33,737 nucleotides of DNA from Chloroflexi bacterium SZAS-1 (GCA_018266315.1 JAFEAS010000083.1:1-33737), one strand, 5' to 3'; shown: positions 16,205-24,461, counted from the first letter of the stretch. Notes: generated by a model from the letters alone, not told the origin. A program made the numbers and translations.

Positions 16205-16453
16205 CTCTTCCTTGAGCGCCCGGCGATTATCCCGGAGCTGGCTGCCCACAGCGCTGTGTTACGGGCAAACTTTGGTACCAGCGATGTAGCATTGCGCGAT
16301 GTACTGTTTGGCCGCGCTGTGCCGGGCGGCAAACTGCCCTTCGAGCTACTATCGTTGCAGGAGGCCGTGCTGCGCTAGCGCTCGGATGTGCCCTACTACA
16401 GTGGCGACCTGCTATTCTCGTTCGGGTATGGGCTGGCGTACCCAGAGCACTAA
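16205..16453 (+). pseudogene. C-terminal remnant of a GH3 beta-glucosidase
   Basis: In a different frame from the GH1 gene, starting as that gene ends, the DNA encodes about 83 residues resembling the end of GH3 beta-glucosidases: LERPAIIPELAAHS, LRANFGTSDVALRDVLFG, VPGGKLPFEL, then a stop at 16376-16378, and after it VPYYSGDLLFSFGYGLAYPEH ending at 16451-16453. The motifs GKLPFEL and FGYGL are characteristic of the GH3 C-terminal region. The upstream catalytic (beta/alpha)8 domain is missing and the frame is interrupted, so this is a decayed gene. It suggests that a GH3 gene stood here and was mostly lost, possibly when the GH1 gene arrived. No start or ribosome-binding site is visible. Confidence 0.75.
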
Positions 16454-16487
16454 CAGCCTGTAGGGTTTTCACTCGCACATACAAATA

Positions 16488-16518
16488 GCGCGCGGGGCCA
16501 CATGGCAGCCCCGCGCGC
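16488..16518. terminator. strong hairpin between convergent units
   Basis: GCGCGCGGGGC (16488-16498) is the perfect complement of GCCCCGCGCGC (16508-16518) with a 9-nt loop. On the minus strand it follows the GH13-like gene and is trailed by TATTTGTAT; on the plus strand it follows the GH3 remnant. It most likely ends transcription from the minus-strand gene. Confidence 0.7.
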
Positions 16519-16537
16519 CGCAGATTGTACCCTTACT

Positions 16538-19500
16538 CTACCCCTGCACAATTGCGCGCAGCTTCTCCACCTGGTAGCCCGATTTTGCCGCAGCGGCCTG
16601 CAGCTGGGCCACAACCTCGTAGTAGGTGTCAACCGTGTCTGCACCGTCGTGGCTTACCAGGGCCACGCGCAATAGCCCGCTGAGCAGCCGCTCGAAGGCC
16701 GTTTTGTCGAACCATAGCGTGCCCTGATAGCGGTTGATGCGCAGTAGCTGCTGCACATCGCTATCGGCCAGCAATGATTTCACCAGTCGCGCGGGCTGAA
16801 GTAGCTCGGGCGAACGGAACCAATCCTGGTAGCTGGTTTGCACTTTCATCAGTTGCAACGCCTGCCAGGCTGATGGCTCGTCGGCGCCAAGCTCGTACAG
16901 CACACTGGTAATGATACGCCCGAGCCGCCACTCATCGAGCCAGCTACGGCTCTGCTCGGCATAATCATCGGTGCCGGTCACCTTCCCCAGCGCGTGGACA
17001 ATCGCCCAGCTGAATAATCCGCCCCAGGTGGCGTTGTCAATGGCGGGCGCGTCGGCATCGGCACTCGCGTGCTCGCGCTCGGTAGCGGGCAGTTGCAGCA
17101 GAGCAGCTAGCTCGTTGCGCACTTCCTGAGCAATGGCAGTCTGGTCGCCGCTGCTGCCGGTGAATTGCGCGACCTCATGCAGCAGGTTGCGCATCTTCTG
17201 GTCGAATTCCTCCAGCAACGCCTGGTGTGGCGCAGCGGTAGCAGCTTCGCTCGCAGGCTCGGCTGGTGGGGCTGGCGGCTGGGCGTCATCGGCCACAGCC
17301 GTATCGGCTTCAGTGGTTGGCGTGGTTGCGGCGTCGGCCTTTTCCTGCACACTCGGCGGCGAGTCAGCGTCTGCGGCTGTCGCTTCAAGCAGGCGGCGGA
17401 ACATATCACCGTTCACCAGTGCCTTGAATGGATAGTGCAGCGGCTGTAAGAACAGCTCTTTCAGCGCCTCATCGACGCTGGGGACGCCGCGCCCGTTCAA
17501 GAAGCTTGCCAGCTGCCCGTACTGGTGAAACGCATCGCTCTGCACTTCGCGCCAATCGAGGAAGACGTGGCACTTGTATGCGCCAAGCTCAACGTACAAA
17601 CCTTGCTCGCTCAGCTCGCGTCCGCTGCGCAAAAATTCCAGGCCGCTCGCGTAATCGCGGAAGATATAGAATACCGGCTCATCGGCGGAAAGTGCTAGCC
17701 CTTCGGTCAACGAACGTTGCACCAGCGTGCGCTCGTCGCCGTTGCCGGTCTTCACCGAGAACTGTGCCGATTGCTGGATGCGGCCCTGTGTGTCGGCGAA
17801 TTTGTTGTGGTAGAGCACCAGCGCGCGCTCGTCGTCAACACGGTTTGAGTAGGCGTACACATCTTCAATAACACTGCCATCGGCACCGATGAAATCGTAC
17901 AGCAGGAAGTGTTCGACGCCAGCGAACATATAGCGCTTGTGCATCAGCGGGAAGATTTCGCGCTCGTGCCGCTCGATTAAATACTGGTCGGGCTGCTCGT
18001 CCCAATAGGCGCGCTGATATTCCATGCCATATTTTTCGGCAAACCCCTCAACCTGGCCGTGGCCGATCATGGGCAGCCCTGGTAGCGTCAACATCACGCT
18101 GCATATTCCAAAATACTTATCGCTCTTGCCGAATTGCTCAACGGCGGTTTTTTCGTCAGGGTTATTCTGGAAGTTGACGTAACGCTTGAGAATCTCGGGG
18201 TCGAATTCAAGGGTTTGCTTCATCAGGAAGCGATATTTGGCGTTATCCTCGTCGCGCAGCAGGTGCATAAACGCGCTGTTATACACGCGGTGCATACCCA
18301 GGGTACGCACGAAATACCCCTCCATCAGCCAGAAAGCTTCGGCGAGCAGCAGGGTATCGGGCACTTCTTGCGCCACGCGATCAACGACTTCGCGCCAGAA
18401 TTCGTTGGGAATAGCAGCGTCGAATTCGGCCTTGGTCATCGCGTATTCGGAGCGTGAAGGGATGGCACCGCCCGCACCAGGCTCGGGGAACCACAGCCGC
18501 TCGATATGCTTTTTCGCCAGGGTCATGGCCGCATCGAAGCGAATGATTGGGAACTGGCGCGCAACGTGCAAAATAGTTTGAATCACGGACTCACGCGTTT
18601 CGGGATTGAGGTAGTTGAGCTGCGCGGTATCGTTCCAGGGCATGCTGGTGCCATCGTTGCCGTGGTAGATATAGCGTACATCGCCATTCCAACGGTCGTG
18701 GCGCTTAAACACAACCGCCGCATCGCTGCGCTCGTAGTAGTGGTCTTCCAGGTATATGCCCACGCGCTCGTCGCCCAAAAGGTCGGGGCCGTTGAAGGTA
18801 TAGGCCGGGTAGGGTGGCTCGGGCACCGAAAGGAACCAATCGGGATTCTGGATAACCCAGCGACCGTCGATGCCGACATGATTCGGTACCATATCGCTTG
18901 CCAGGCGAATACCGCGTTTCCAGGCGCGCTGGCGCAGGTTATCGCATGCGGCTTCGCCGCCCAGCCGCTGTGCGATCTGGTAATCGTACAGCGAATACGC
19001 CGAGGCCACTGCGTCGGGGTTGCCCATCATTTGCTTAATGCGCTGCGAAGCGTTGCTGCGCTCCCACAGGCCGATCAGCCATAGCCCGGTAATACCCCAG
19101 CGTTTCAGTTTGTCAAGCTCTTCGTCCGGCACCTGATCAAGCGTCGTGATCGGGATGTCATAGTCTTTCGAGAGCTGGTCGAGCCATACATAGGCGTTTT
19201 TCGCCAGCATGACGACACTGGGCATCCAGTCCTTATCGGGGCTAAACTGCTCGGGTTCGGCCTCTAGGCCAGCAAAAGCTTCGATCGGCAGCTCAACCGG
19301 GCCAGGCCCAAAAAATACTGGCTTTTCTTCTTCTTTGATGAGATCCAGACCGCCGAGCAGACGATAGATCTCTTTGCCAAGCGAAATACCCCAGCGCGAG
19401 CGAATAAATTCGAGCTGATCTTCTAGTGAATGGGGCGCCGCGCGTGCCGGAGCCAGCAGAATATCGAGCAGGTTTTCGCTGAGGCCCAGGGCATTGCCCG

Positions 19501-20137
19501 CCGCCCGCCGCCCGCTCCCGTCTTCGCTGGCTGCGCCGGTGCCAAAAAACGTATAGAGCGACGACATAATCGCCGGGTAGGTCGTTTCGCGCTCAAGGTC
19601 ATGATCATCGAATAGTTCCTGGAAGGGCATGAAGGCCGGGTTGGCGTTTTCGAGCCACAGCATCAGCATCTCTTCCAGCACGACCTGGCGGTTAGGAATA
19701 CCATCGGTCTCGCCATTCATGTAGGTATCGAGATCTGTGTCGCGCCGATAGACGGCTATCGCCGGGAATTCATCGGCAAACTTGCGCAGCGATGCTTCAA
19801 CCGCCTCGGGGCCAAGCTGTTCGTTGAGCCAATCGAGCGATTGCGCAACCGCTTGCGGGTTATTCTGCTCGCAGTACATGCGGAATAGATAGTGGGTAAG
19901 CTCGTGGATGAGCGCCAATGCATTAATCTGCGACGCTCGCACGGCCTGCTCGGGGAAGTTTAAGAGGTCGCGCTTATCGTTCATGCGCTGGGCAAACAGG
20001 CGCGCGGCCCGAAAGTTGGCAAATATCACATTTCCAGTGATGCTATAGAGCCAATCATCAAAGCGGTAATAGTCGCGCGAGTCGCGGGCAACATGAAATT
20101 CTAGACCCCGCGGGCCATTGCTTCGGTCTGTTGCCAT
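16538..20137 (-). CDS. 1199-aa protein: HExxH helical domain + GH13 amylase-like domain + helical tail
   Basis: Residues 1-260 form a mostly helical region containing HELTH (78-82), the zinc-binding HExxH of gluzincin-type metallopeptidases, with E156/E157 as possible downstream ligands. Residues from about 320 to 800 resemble the GH13 alpha-amylase clan: DMVPNH (415-420, region I), RFDAAM with predicted nucleophile D535 (region II), LLAEAFW with acid/base E600 (region III), and NFQNNPDE with D661 (region IV, where the usual NHD is altered to NPD). A beta-rich part follows, then a Pro/Ala/Glu linker (about 975-1025) and a helical tail. There is no signal peptide, so it is probably cytoplasmic. 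The function is likely alpha-glucan related, but its specificity is unknown and the altered region IV makes an atypical activity possible. AGGGT lies a few bases ahead of the ATG at 20137. Confidence 0.8.
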   Translation of the reverse strand: MATDRSNGPRGLEFHVARDSRDYYRFDDWLYSITGNVIFANFRAARLFAQRMNDKRDLLNFPEQAVRASQINALALIHELTHYLFRMYCEQNNPQAVAQSLDWLNEQLGPEAVEASLRKFADEFPAIAVYRRDTDLDTYMNGETDGIPNRQVVLEEMLMLWLENANPAFMPFQELFDDHDLERETTYPAIMSSLYTFFGTGAASEDGSGRRAAGNALGLSENLLDILLAPARAAPHSLEDQLEFIRSRWGISLGKEIYRLLGGLDLIKEEEKPVFFGPGPVELPIEAFAGLEAEPEQFSPDKDWMPSVVMLAKNAYVWLDQLSKDYDIPITTLDQVPDEELDKLKRWGITGLWLIGLWERSNASQRIKQMMGNPDAVASAYSLYDYQIAQRLGGEAACDNLRQRAWKRGIRLASDMVPNHVGIDGRWVIQNPDWFLSVPEPPYPAYTFNGPDLLGDERVGIYLEDHYYERSDAAVVFKRHDRWNGDVRYIYHGNDGTSMPWNDTAQLNYLNPETRESVIQTILHVARQFPIIRFDAAMTLAKKHIERLWFPEPGAGGAIPSRSEYAMTKAEFDAAIPNEFWREVVDRVAQEVPDTLLLAEAFWLMEGYFVRTLGMHRVYNSAFMHLLRDEDNAKYRFLMKQTLEFDPEILKRYVNFQNNPDEKTAVEQFGKSDKYFGICSVMLTLPGLPMIGHGQVEGFAEKYGMEYQRAYWDEQPDQYLIERHEREIFPLMHKRYMFAGVEHFLLYDFIGADGSVIEDVYAYSNRVDDERALVLYHNKFADTQGRIQQSAQFSVKTGNGDERTLVQRSLTEGLALSADEPVFYIFRDYASGLEFLRSGRELSEQGLYVELGAYKCHVFLDWREVQSDAFHQYGQLASFLNGRGVPSVDEALKELFLQPLHYPFKALVNGDMFRRLLEATAADADSPPSVQEKADAATTPTTEADTAVADDAQPPAPPAEPASEAATAAPHQALLEEFDQKMRNLLHEVAQFTGSSGDQTAIAQEVRNELAALLQLPATEREHASADADAPAIDNATWGGLFSWAIVHALGKVTGTDDYAEQSRSWLDEWRLGRIITSVLYELGADEPSAWQALQLMKVQTSYQDWFRSPELLQPARLVKSLLADSDVQQLLRINRYQGTLWFDKTAFERLLSGLLRVALVSHDGADTVDTYYEVVAQLQAAAAKSGYQVEKLRAIVQG

Positions 20138-20357
20138 AATACCCTCGTACCCTTCATGTATAGCCAGCGCCTACAGCGGCGCCAGAATGGCGTACAGCGA
20201 CCACCTGAATCGAACCAATCGTCAGCGATGCTAGCAGGGTTGTTACGCACGGGCGTAGATACAAGCCGTACGCTCATATGGCGCTGCACCCAAAGGGCAG
20301 GGTTCATACCACCATCTGCTGGCAAATTCCTGTGTCAAGCTGCTGAGCGATGGCCTC

Positions 20358-20386
20358 ATGGTATGGCAAAGTTGTAATTTGGTCAA
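20358..20386 (-). promoter_or_regulatory. possible promoter of the 1199-aa gene
   Basis: On the minus strand TTGACC and TACCAT are separated by 17 nt. The -10 is a poor match. It would give a leader of about 215 nt. The remaining bases of 20138-20425 show only a small GCGCC/GGCGC hairpin near 20165-20180 and no gene. Confidence 0.35.
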
Positions 20387-20425
20387 TGTGCTCGAACGTG
20401 AGGGGGAAGGGTTCAATTGTCTGAG

Positions 20426-21487
20426 CTACCCACCCGGATTGTCGATAAAACGTCTGCGCAGCTGTTCGAGCAAGCTCTGGTCGTTAAGCTGATCGCCTTG
20501 CTCAATTAGCCAGCGTGCGGCTTCGGCGAGCGCGGTGCCAGTGAGTGCGCCGCTAAGTACATCACCCGGGTAGTGCGCGCCCAGGTAAATGCGCGAAAAG
20601 GCGACGAGCGCGGCAATGCTATACCAGGCGGGCGCAAGCTCGGGGTAGTGCCGACTGATCAGCCGCGCACCGGCGAAGGCAGCTGCCGAATGGCCTGAGG
20701 GGAAGGAAAATGTGCCGGGTTTCTTACCCACCGCGATGGCTTGCACAATATCGATGAATGGGCGTTTGCGGCGAAAATAATATTTTATCGGATACTCAAC
20801 TGCCATTGTCGCAAACCAGAGCGGCGGCAGTACTTGCAGCAATGCCTGCCGCCCGCGCCGCTTATCGAGCAATGCGGCAAGCACCAGTCCCGCGACCCAA
20901 CCGAAGCCGCCATTCATAACCACGGTGAGCCCGTACATCAGCTGATTGGTTAGCGCGGTGTGCGGCAGATGATTGATCGCCAGATACAGCCGGGCGTCTA
21001 TCGATTGGTAGGGCTTCATCTGCTGAAGGATGGCCGCGCGCAGCAGCTCAAGTGGTTCGCGCTCGGCGGCGGCGGTATTGCCCTGTTGTTCGGGGTTTGT
21101 AGCGTGCTGAATGGCTTGTTCCAGCGCCTCGCGTGTTTCGCCACTACTGCCCGCAACCTGGCGTGCCGCTTCAACCAGCGTTGCTGGAGCCTGCACTGCT
21201 GGGCGACTATCATGAGCAGCTGCTTGTATCGCCTGGGCAGGTTCGGCGGCAGCGGGTGTTTGTTCACGGATTTCGCGCTCGGTCGTTCCGGCGGCGGCGG
21301 TCACCAGATCCTGCGCTACCTGGGTAGCCTGCTCAGGGGTTTTAATTGTGCTCACAGCGGCTTTCACCGCCTCTCCAGCAGGCTCAGCGCGGGCCTGGGC
21401 TTCGGTCGATGGCTGGTCCCACGGATGCGTCGGCTCAACTAGTTCTGTGCTTTCTGGTTCGCTTGGTTGCTGTGTATCGTCGGCCAT
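20426..21487 (-). CDS. PAP2-family membrane phosphatase with long disordered head
   Basis: The 353-aa protein carries the three PAP2 motifs: KYYFRRKRP (235-243), PSGH (263-266) and SRIYLGAHYPGD (298-309), with catalytic H266 and H305 and supporting R299 and D309. Hydrophobic segments near 182-205, 215-232, 286-300 and 305-325 fit the usual multi-helix core. Such enzymes dephosphorylate phosphatidic acid, undecaprenyl diphosphate or similar lipids at the membrane. Residues 1-145 are Ala/Glu/Gln/Thr-rich without hydrophobic segments, much longer than in most PAP2 proteins, and probably disordered or helical. The gene starts 19 nt after the lipid kinase ends, in the same direction, so the two form an operon. 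Confidence 0.88.
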   Translation of the reverse strand: MADDTQQPSEPESTELVEPTHPWDQPSTEAQARAEPAGEAVKAAVSTIKTPEQATQVAQDLVTAAAGTTEREIREQTPAAAEPAQAIQAAAHDSRPAVQAPATLVEAARQVAGSSGETREALEQAIQHATNPEQQGNTAAAEREPLELLRAAILQQMKPYQSIDARLYLAINHLPHTALTNQLMYGLTVVMNGGFGWVAGLVLAALLDKRRGRQALLQVLPPLWFATMAVEYPIKYYFRRKRPFIDIVQAIAVGKKPGTFSFPSGHSAAAFAGARLISRHYPELAPAWYSIAALVAFSRIYLGAHYPGDVLSGALTGTALAEAARWLIEQGDQLNDQSLLEQLRRRFIDNPGG

Positions 21488-21506
21488 AGTATTTCCCCCT
21501 CCCCTC

Positions 21507-22502
21507 TCAAGCTACGGCAGCTATAGGTGTGCCTGGGGCCGCGTCAGCTTGGGCGGCGGGCGGCACAATAACCTGAATGGCGTGCGGTACTATCTGAATT
21601 TGAATCGGTGTATCACCCAGAATTTCACCATCGGCCTGAATGGGCAGCGGTATATCGGCGCTGATGGTAATGCTATTACGGGCAGCAATGTAGCGCACAT
21701 TTCGGTCGCGGCGCTGCTGGCCTAGAAGCGTGTGCCAGACCAAACCAACATAATCGAGCAGTGTGCGCGCGCTTACAATACACACATCTATGCGCCCATC
21801 GTCGGGGGTAATGTTTGGCCCCCAGCGAAATGGCGGAATGCCAAGCACGCCCCCATTAGCGATCAGCACCTGCAGGGCGCGTGGGCGTAGTCGCTGACCA
21901 TCGGCGGCAATGGTGAAGCGTACCGGCTGATAGCCAACCAGGCGGGTCAGGGCCGTCCAGATATAGGCAGCCCGGCCAAACCGGCGCTTGGCCTGGCGCT
22001 CGGTATCGCGGATCATGAGCGAGTCGATGCCAATACCGATTTGTAGCACAAAATATTTATCATTGGCCTTCATCGCATCGATATGGGCAATACTCTGCTC
22101 GCCCGCCAATAGCGCGCACGATTGGTCGAGCGTGAGCGGCAGCGATAACTCACGGGCAAAAACATTGGCTGTGCCTACCGGAATAATACCCATTGGGATA
22201 TCGCTGCCGATCAGGCCCTCAGCCACTTCTGAGACGGTGCCATCCCCGCCAGCGGCAGCAATCAGGCGCGCGCCTTTGGCGGCTTCTTTTCGTACAATAT
22301 CGGCAACATCCTCGCCCTCAGCGCCAGTCGTTTCGTAAATGTCTATCTCGGCGCTTTCGCCAAAGTTACGCTTCAGTGCTTCGCGCACATCGTCGGCGGT
22401 GCAGCTGCCTGCCATAGGGTTGAGCACCACAAACACGCGCTGTTCACCCTCGCTATCTTCAAGTTCAGAGAGTGGATTCGATAATTCTATTACTTCACTC
22501 AT
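21507..22502 (-). CDS. diacylglycerol/lipid kinase, YegS/DgkB-like
   Basis: The 331-aa protein has the DAGK catalytic domain: a nucleotide-binding GGDGT at 85-89, VFVVLNPMAG (23-32) at the start of the fold, and GIIPVGTANVFARELSLPL (105-123). The C-terminal half has the beta-sandwich pattern of this family, with PNITPDDG and its following strand. It would phosphorylate diacylglycerol or a similar lipid using ATP at the inner face of the membrane. Together with the PAP2 phosphatase downstream it could run a lipid phosphorylation cycle. GAGGAG 8 nt before the ATG at 22502 is a strong ribosome-binding site. The first 20 residues are acidic and probably flexible. Confidence 0.9.
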   Translation of the reverse strand: MSEVIELSNPLSELEDSEGEQRVFVVLNPMAGSCTADDVREALKRNFGESAEIDIYETTGAEGEDVADIVRKEAAKGARLIAAAGGDGTVSEVAEGLIGSDIPMGIIPVGTANVFARELSLPLTLDQSCALLAGEQSIAHIDAMKANDKYFVLQIGIGIDSLMIRDTERQAKRRFGRAAYIWTALTRLVGYQPVRFTIAADGQRLRPRALQVLIANGGVLGIPPFRWGPNITPDDGRIDVCIVSARTLLDYVGLVWHTLLGQQRRDRNVRYIAARNSITISADIPLPIQADGEILGDTPIQIQIVPHAIQVIVPPAAQADAAPGTPIAAVA

Positions 22503-22640
22503 CCCAGCCGCTCCTCATAGTTTTAAATTCGTAACAGAGTGCCTGCAAACGCTAAGGCAAGATTCATACCGGCAGATCTCTAACCCACAACCGAAGTGTT
22601 GAGCTAGAATAATGAAATACTCAGGGAAACGAAATCACTC

Positions 22641-22670
22641 TTGTTCGATTAGCCGGGCCGGTGATATGCT
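22641..22670 (+). promoter_or_regulatory. promoter for the small Cys/His gene
   Basis: TTGTTC (22641-22646) and TATGCT (22665-22670) are 18 nt apart, and TGA just before the -10 makes it an extended -10. Transcription from about 22677 favours translation from the ATG at 22718. Confidence 0.5.
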
Positions 22671-22717
22671 ATGTGTACAGCGCATGTAGCTGCCCTATTG
22701 ATGTACAGGTCTTACTT

Positions 22718-23050
22718 ATGAACAATTGGCCACCAAGCCACGATGTACGTGCAGTTTACTATTCAGAACGGCTGCTTAATATCGCCTATCCCTGTAGTAT
22801 GCACCACTGTGTACATATGGAAACAAGCACCGGGTGGCTCTGTTATACGCCTGCACAGGCAGGAAAAGGCGTCTGGTTTGTTGGCTTCTACTGCCCGCTA
22901 CATGAATTTGGCGGGCGCTGGACTTCTGAATTGCAGCCGACGATTACTGCTGTACTGCAAGATGCTGCCCAGGCGGGTTTCGATATTGAAGGCGAAGTGC
23001 GCAGGCGCGATGAGCAGTACCGACAGCAGAGAGCGAACAATACCCCATAA
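22718..23050 (+). CDS. small protein of unknown function, 110 aa
   Basis: I do not recognise the family. ATG at 22718 is chosen because the predicted transcript starts upstream of it and the longer in-frame extension would begin before the promoter. The first half is rich in Cys and His: a cluster CSMHHCVHM, then single Cys residues and CPLHEFGGRW, which could bind a metal. The tail is a charged helix rich in Arg, Gln and Glu. No membrane segment or signal peptide is seen. Another frame (22743-23129) is also open but gives a less protein-like composition. Whether it is a real gene depends on conservation elsewhere. Confidence 0.5.
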   Translation: MNNWPPSHDVRAVYYSERLLNIAYPCSMHHCVHMETSTGWLCYTPAQAGKGVWFVGFYCPLHEFGGRWTSELQPTITAVLQDAAQAGFDIEGEVRRRDEQYRQQRANNTP

Positions 23051-23343
23051 TTGCGTGCTATACATGGTGCATTGCTGCGTTGCCGCTACCCTGGAAGACC
23101 AAAATGTTCATTTCGTGCTGGCGGCCTGATCTGTAGGCCACGTTTACGCGTAGTGGAGGGCTTGCAACTGGCATACGCCTCATTCTATGGTATGCTCAGT
23201 GCGCCGTCAGGCATATCAATAGCAAGCGAACATCCTGATATGCTGCTACTTTCATTGGCACGATGCTCGATATACTGCACCGCGCATGTGTACGGTTAAT
23301 TTGCTTGCTCATGCGCGCTTTGTAGCAATGAAGGCGGGATACT
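23051..23343. other. intergenic stretch without a recognised gene
   Basis: No convincing ORF, RNA gene or hairpin was seen. The only item is TGG TATGCT at 23188-23196, an extended -10-like site that could serve the downstream methyltransferase with a leader of about 140 nt; the -35 is not recognisable. Confidence 0.5.
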
Positions 23344-24018
23344 TTGACAAAAATGAGGGCTGTTATCAGCGCCTATGTTGGCGTTCTGTTGTTTGCTGTC
23401 TTCATCTTTCTTGGTGCGGGGAAACTTGCTTACTGGCAGGGGCTGCTCTATGTGGTGCTTGCGCTGGCGGGGGTAACGCTTAATCAGCTGCTTACGCGCA
23501 AGGATGATGAGCTTATCATTGAGCGCACGCGGGGCGCACGCACCGGCGTCGCGTGGGATCGGCGCATTTTGGGCGCGTACTTTTTGCTCAATATTGTGGC
23601 GTTTGTCATCGCCGGACTCGACTCGGGCAGGTTCGGCTGGTCAGGGTCTGTGCCCCTCGGTATCACTATTAGCGGAGTGGTGCTGATGGTATTAGGCCAG
23701 TTGCTCTTTGCGATGGCGATGCGTGAGAATAAGTTTTTTTCAAGCACGGTGCGTCTGCAATCTGAACGCGGTCATCGGGTCTGCGATACCGGCCTGTATC
23801 GTTTTGTGCGTCACCCGGGCTACCTGGGGATGCTCCTATCGCAGCTGTCATTCCCACTCGTATTAGGTTCGTACTGGGCGTTCGTGCCAGTGGGGGGCGC
23901 GGTAGTGTTGCTCGTTGTACGAACCCTGCTCGAAGACAGGTTTTTGCTCCAGTCGCTGCCGGGCTATGTGGGCTACGCAGCTAGAACAAAATGGCGACTG
24001 GTTCCAATGCTGTTCTAG
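23344..24018 (+). CDS. ICMT/PEMT-like membrane methyltransferase
   Basis: The 224-aa protein has about five membrane segments and the conserved C-terminal signature of the isoprenylcysteine carboxyl methyltransferase family: YRFVRHPGYLGMLL, then a hydrophobic hairpin and an EDRFL motif followed by YVGYAARTKWRLVP. In this family the RHPxY segment and the Glu help bind S-adenosylmethionine. Bacterial members methylate small lipids or have unassigned substrates, and prenylated proteins are not expected here, so the substrate is unknown. TTG at 23344 is preferred because GGCGGG is 5 nt upstream; ATG at 23353 would be 14 nt from it. The tRNA operon lies convergent downstream. Confidence 0.85.
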   Translation: MTKMRAVISAYVGVLLFAVFIFLGAGKLAYWQGLLYVVLALAGVTLNQLLTRKDDELIIERTRGARTGVAWDRRILGAYFLLNIVAFVIAGLDSGRFGWSGSVPLGITISGVVLMVLGQLLFAMAMRENKFFSSTVRLQSERGHRVCDTGLYRFVRHPGYLGMLLSQLSFPLVLGSYWAFVPVGGAVVLLVVRTLLEDRFLLQSLPGYVGYAARTKWRLVPMLF

Positions 24019-24050
24019 CGTGCTGTAGCGCTATACACATAAGTGAGCAT

Positions 24051-24079
24051 AAACAAAAGAGAGCGGGTTTACCGCTCTC
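24051..24079 (-). terminator. intrinsic terminator of the tRNA operon
   Basis: On the minus strand, a perfect 8-bp stem GAGAGCGG/CCGCTCTC (24059-24066 with 24072-24079) and 5-nt loop is followed by TTTTGTTT. It starts 6 nt past the tRNA-Phe CCA end. The T-run is on the minus side only. Confidence 0.9.
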
Positions 24080-24085
24080 CAATGC

Positions 24086-24161
24086 TGGTGCCAGGGACGG
24101 GGGACGATCCCGTGACCTCATGTTTTTCAGACATGCGCTCTACCAACTGAGCTACCCTGGC
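24086..24161 (-). tRNA. tRNA-Phe (GAA)
   Basis: On the minus strand the 76-nt gene folds as a cloverleaf: acceptor GCCAGGG/CCCTGGC, D stem GCTC/GAGC, anticodon stem CATGT/ACATG with loop CTGAAAA (anticodon GAA), T stem ACGGG/CCCGT, and an encoded CCA. The T loop reads ATCGTCC, so the usual T54 and A58 are both replaced. It is last in the tRNA operon. Confidence 0.93.
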
Positions 24162-24253
24162 ATGCTCGGAAGGCAAAGGAAACAAGTAAAAAGGTAAAAG
24201 GCCGCAACACCAAAGGTTATGCCTTTTCTCTTTTGCCTTTTGCCTTTCGCTCG
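24162..24253 (-). repeat. low-complexity spacer with inverted repeats between tRNA-Val and tRNA-Phe
   Basis: This 92-nt spacer is dominated by AAAGGC/GCCTTT-like units. AAAAGGC pairs with GCCTTTT and AAGGCAAA with TTTGCCTT, giving a long interrupted hairpin. It may act in tRNA processing or as a weak attenuator before tRNA-Phe. Confidence 0.4.
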
Positions 24254-24329
24254 TGGTGGGCGATGACGGACTCGAACCGCCGACAACCTCGGTGTAAGCG
24301 AGGCGCTCTACCAACTGAGCTAATCGCCC
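24254..24329 (-). tRNA. tRNA-Val (TAC)
   Basis: On the minus strand the 76-nt gene shows acceptor GGGCGAT/ATCGCCC, D stem GCTC/GAGC, anticodon stem CCTCG/CGAGG with loop CTTACAC (anticodon TAC), T stem GGCGG/CCGTC including a G-T pair, canonical T loop TTCGAGT and encoded CCA. It is separated from tRNA-Leu by one base. Confidence 0.95.
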
Positions 24330-24330
24330 G

Positions 24331-24419
<89 letters not shown>

Positions 24420-24432
24420 GCGCACGTTCGGC

Positions 24433-24461
24433 ATTATAGCTACGAATAGGCAGCTTGTCAA
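24433..24461 (-). promoter_or_regulatory. consensus promoter of the tRNA operon
   Basis: On the minus strand TTGACA and TATAAT are separated by exactly 17 nt, a perfect sigma-70 promoter, with transcription starting close to the tRNA-Leu 5' end. A strong promoter fits stable RNA genes. Confidence 0.92.

Noticed and set aside
17107-17871. ORFs on both strands within the 1199-aa gene
   Set aside because: Rich in Arg or Ser with no recognisable domain; they arise from the GC-skewed codons of the Ala/Pro linker.
20101-20325. Small ORF upstream of the 1199-aa gene
   Set aside because: It overlaps the start of the large gene in another frame and has no ribosome-binding site or recognisable feature.
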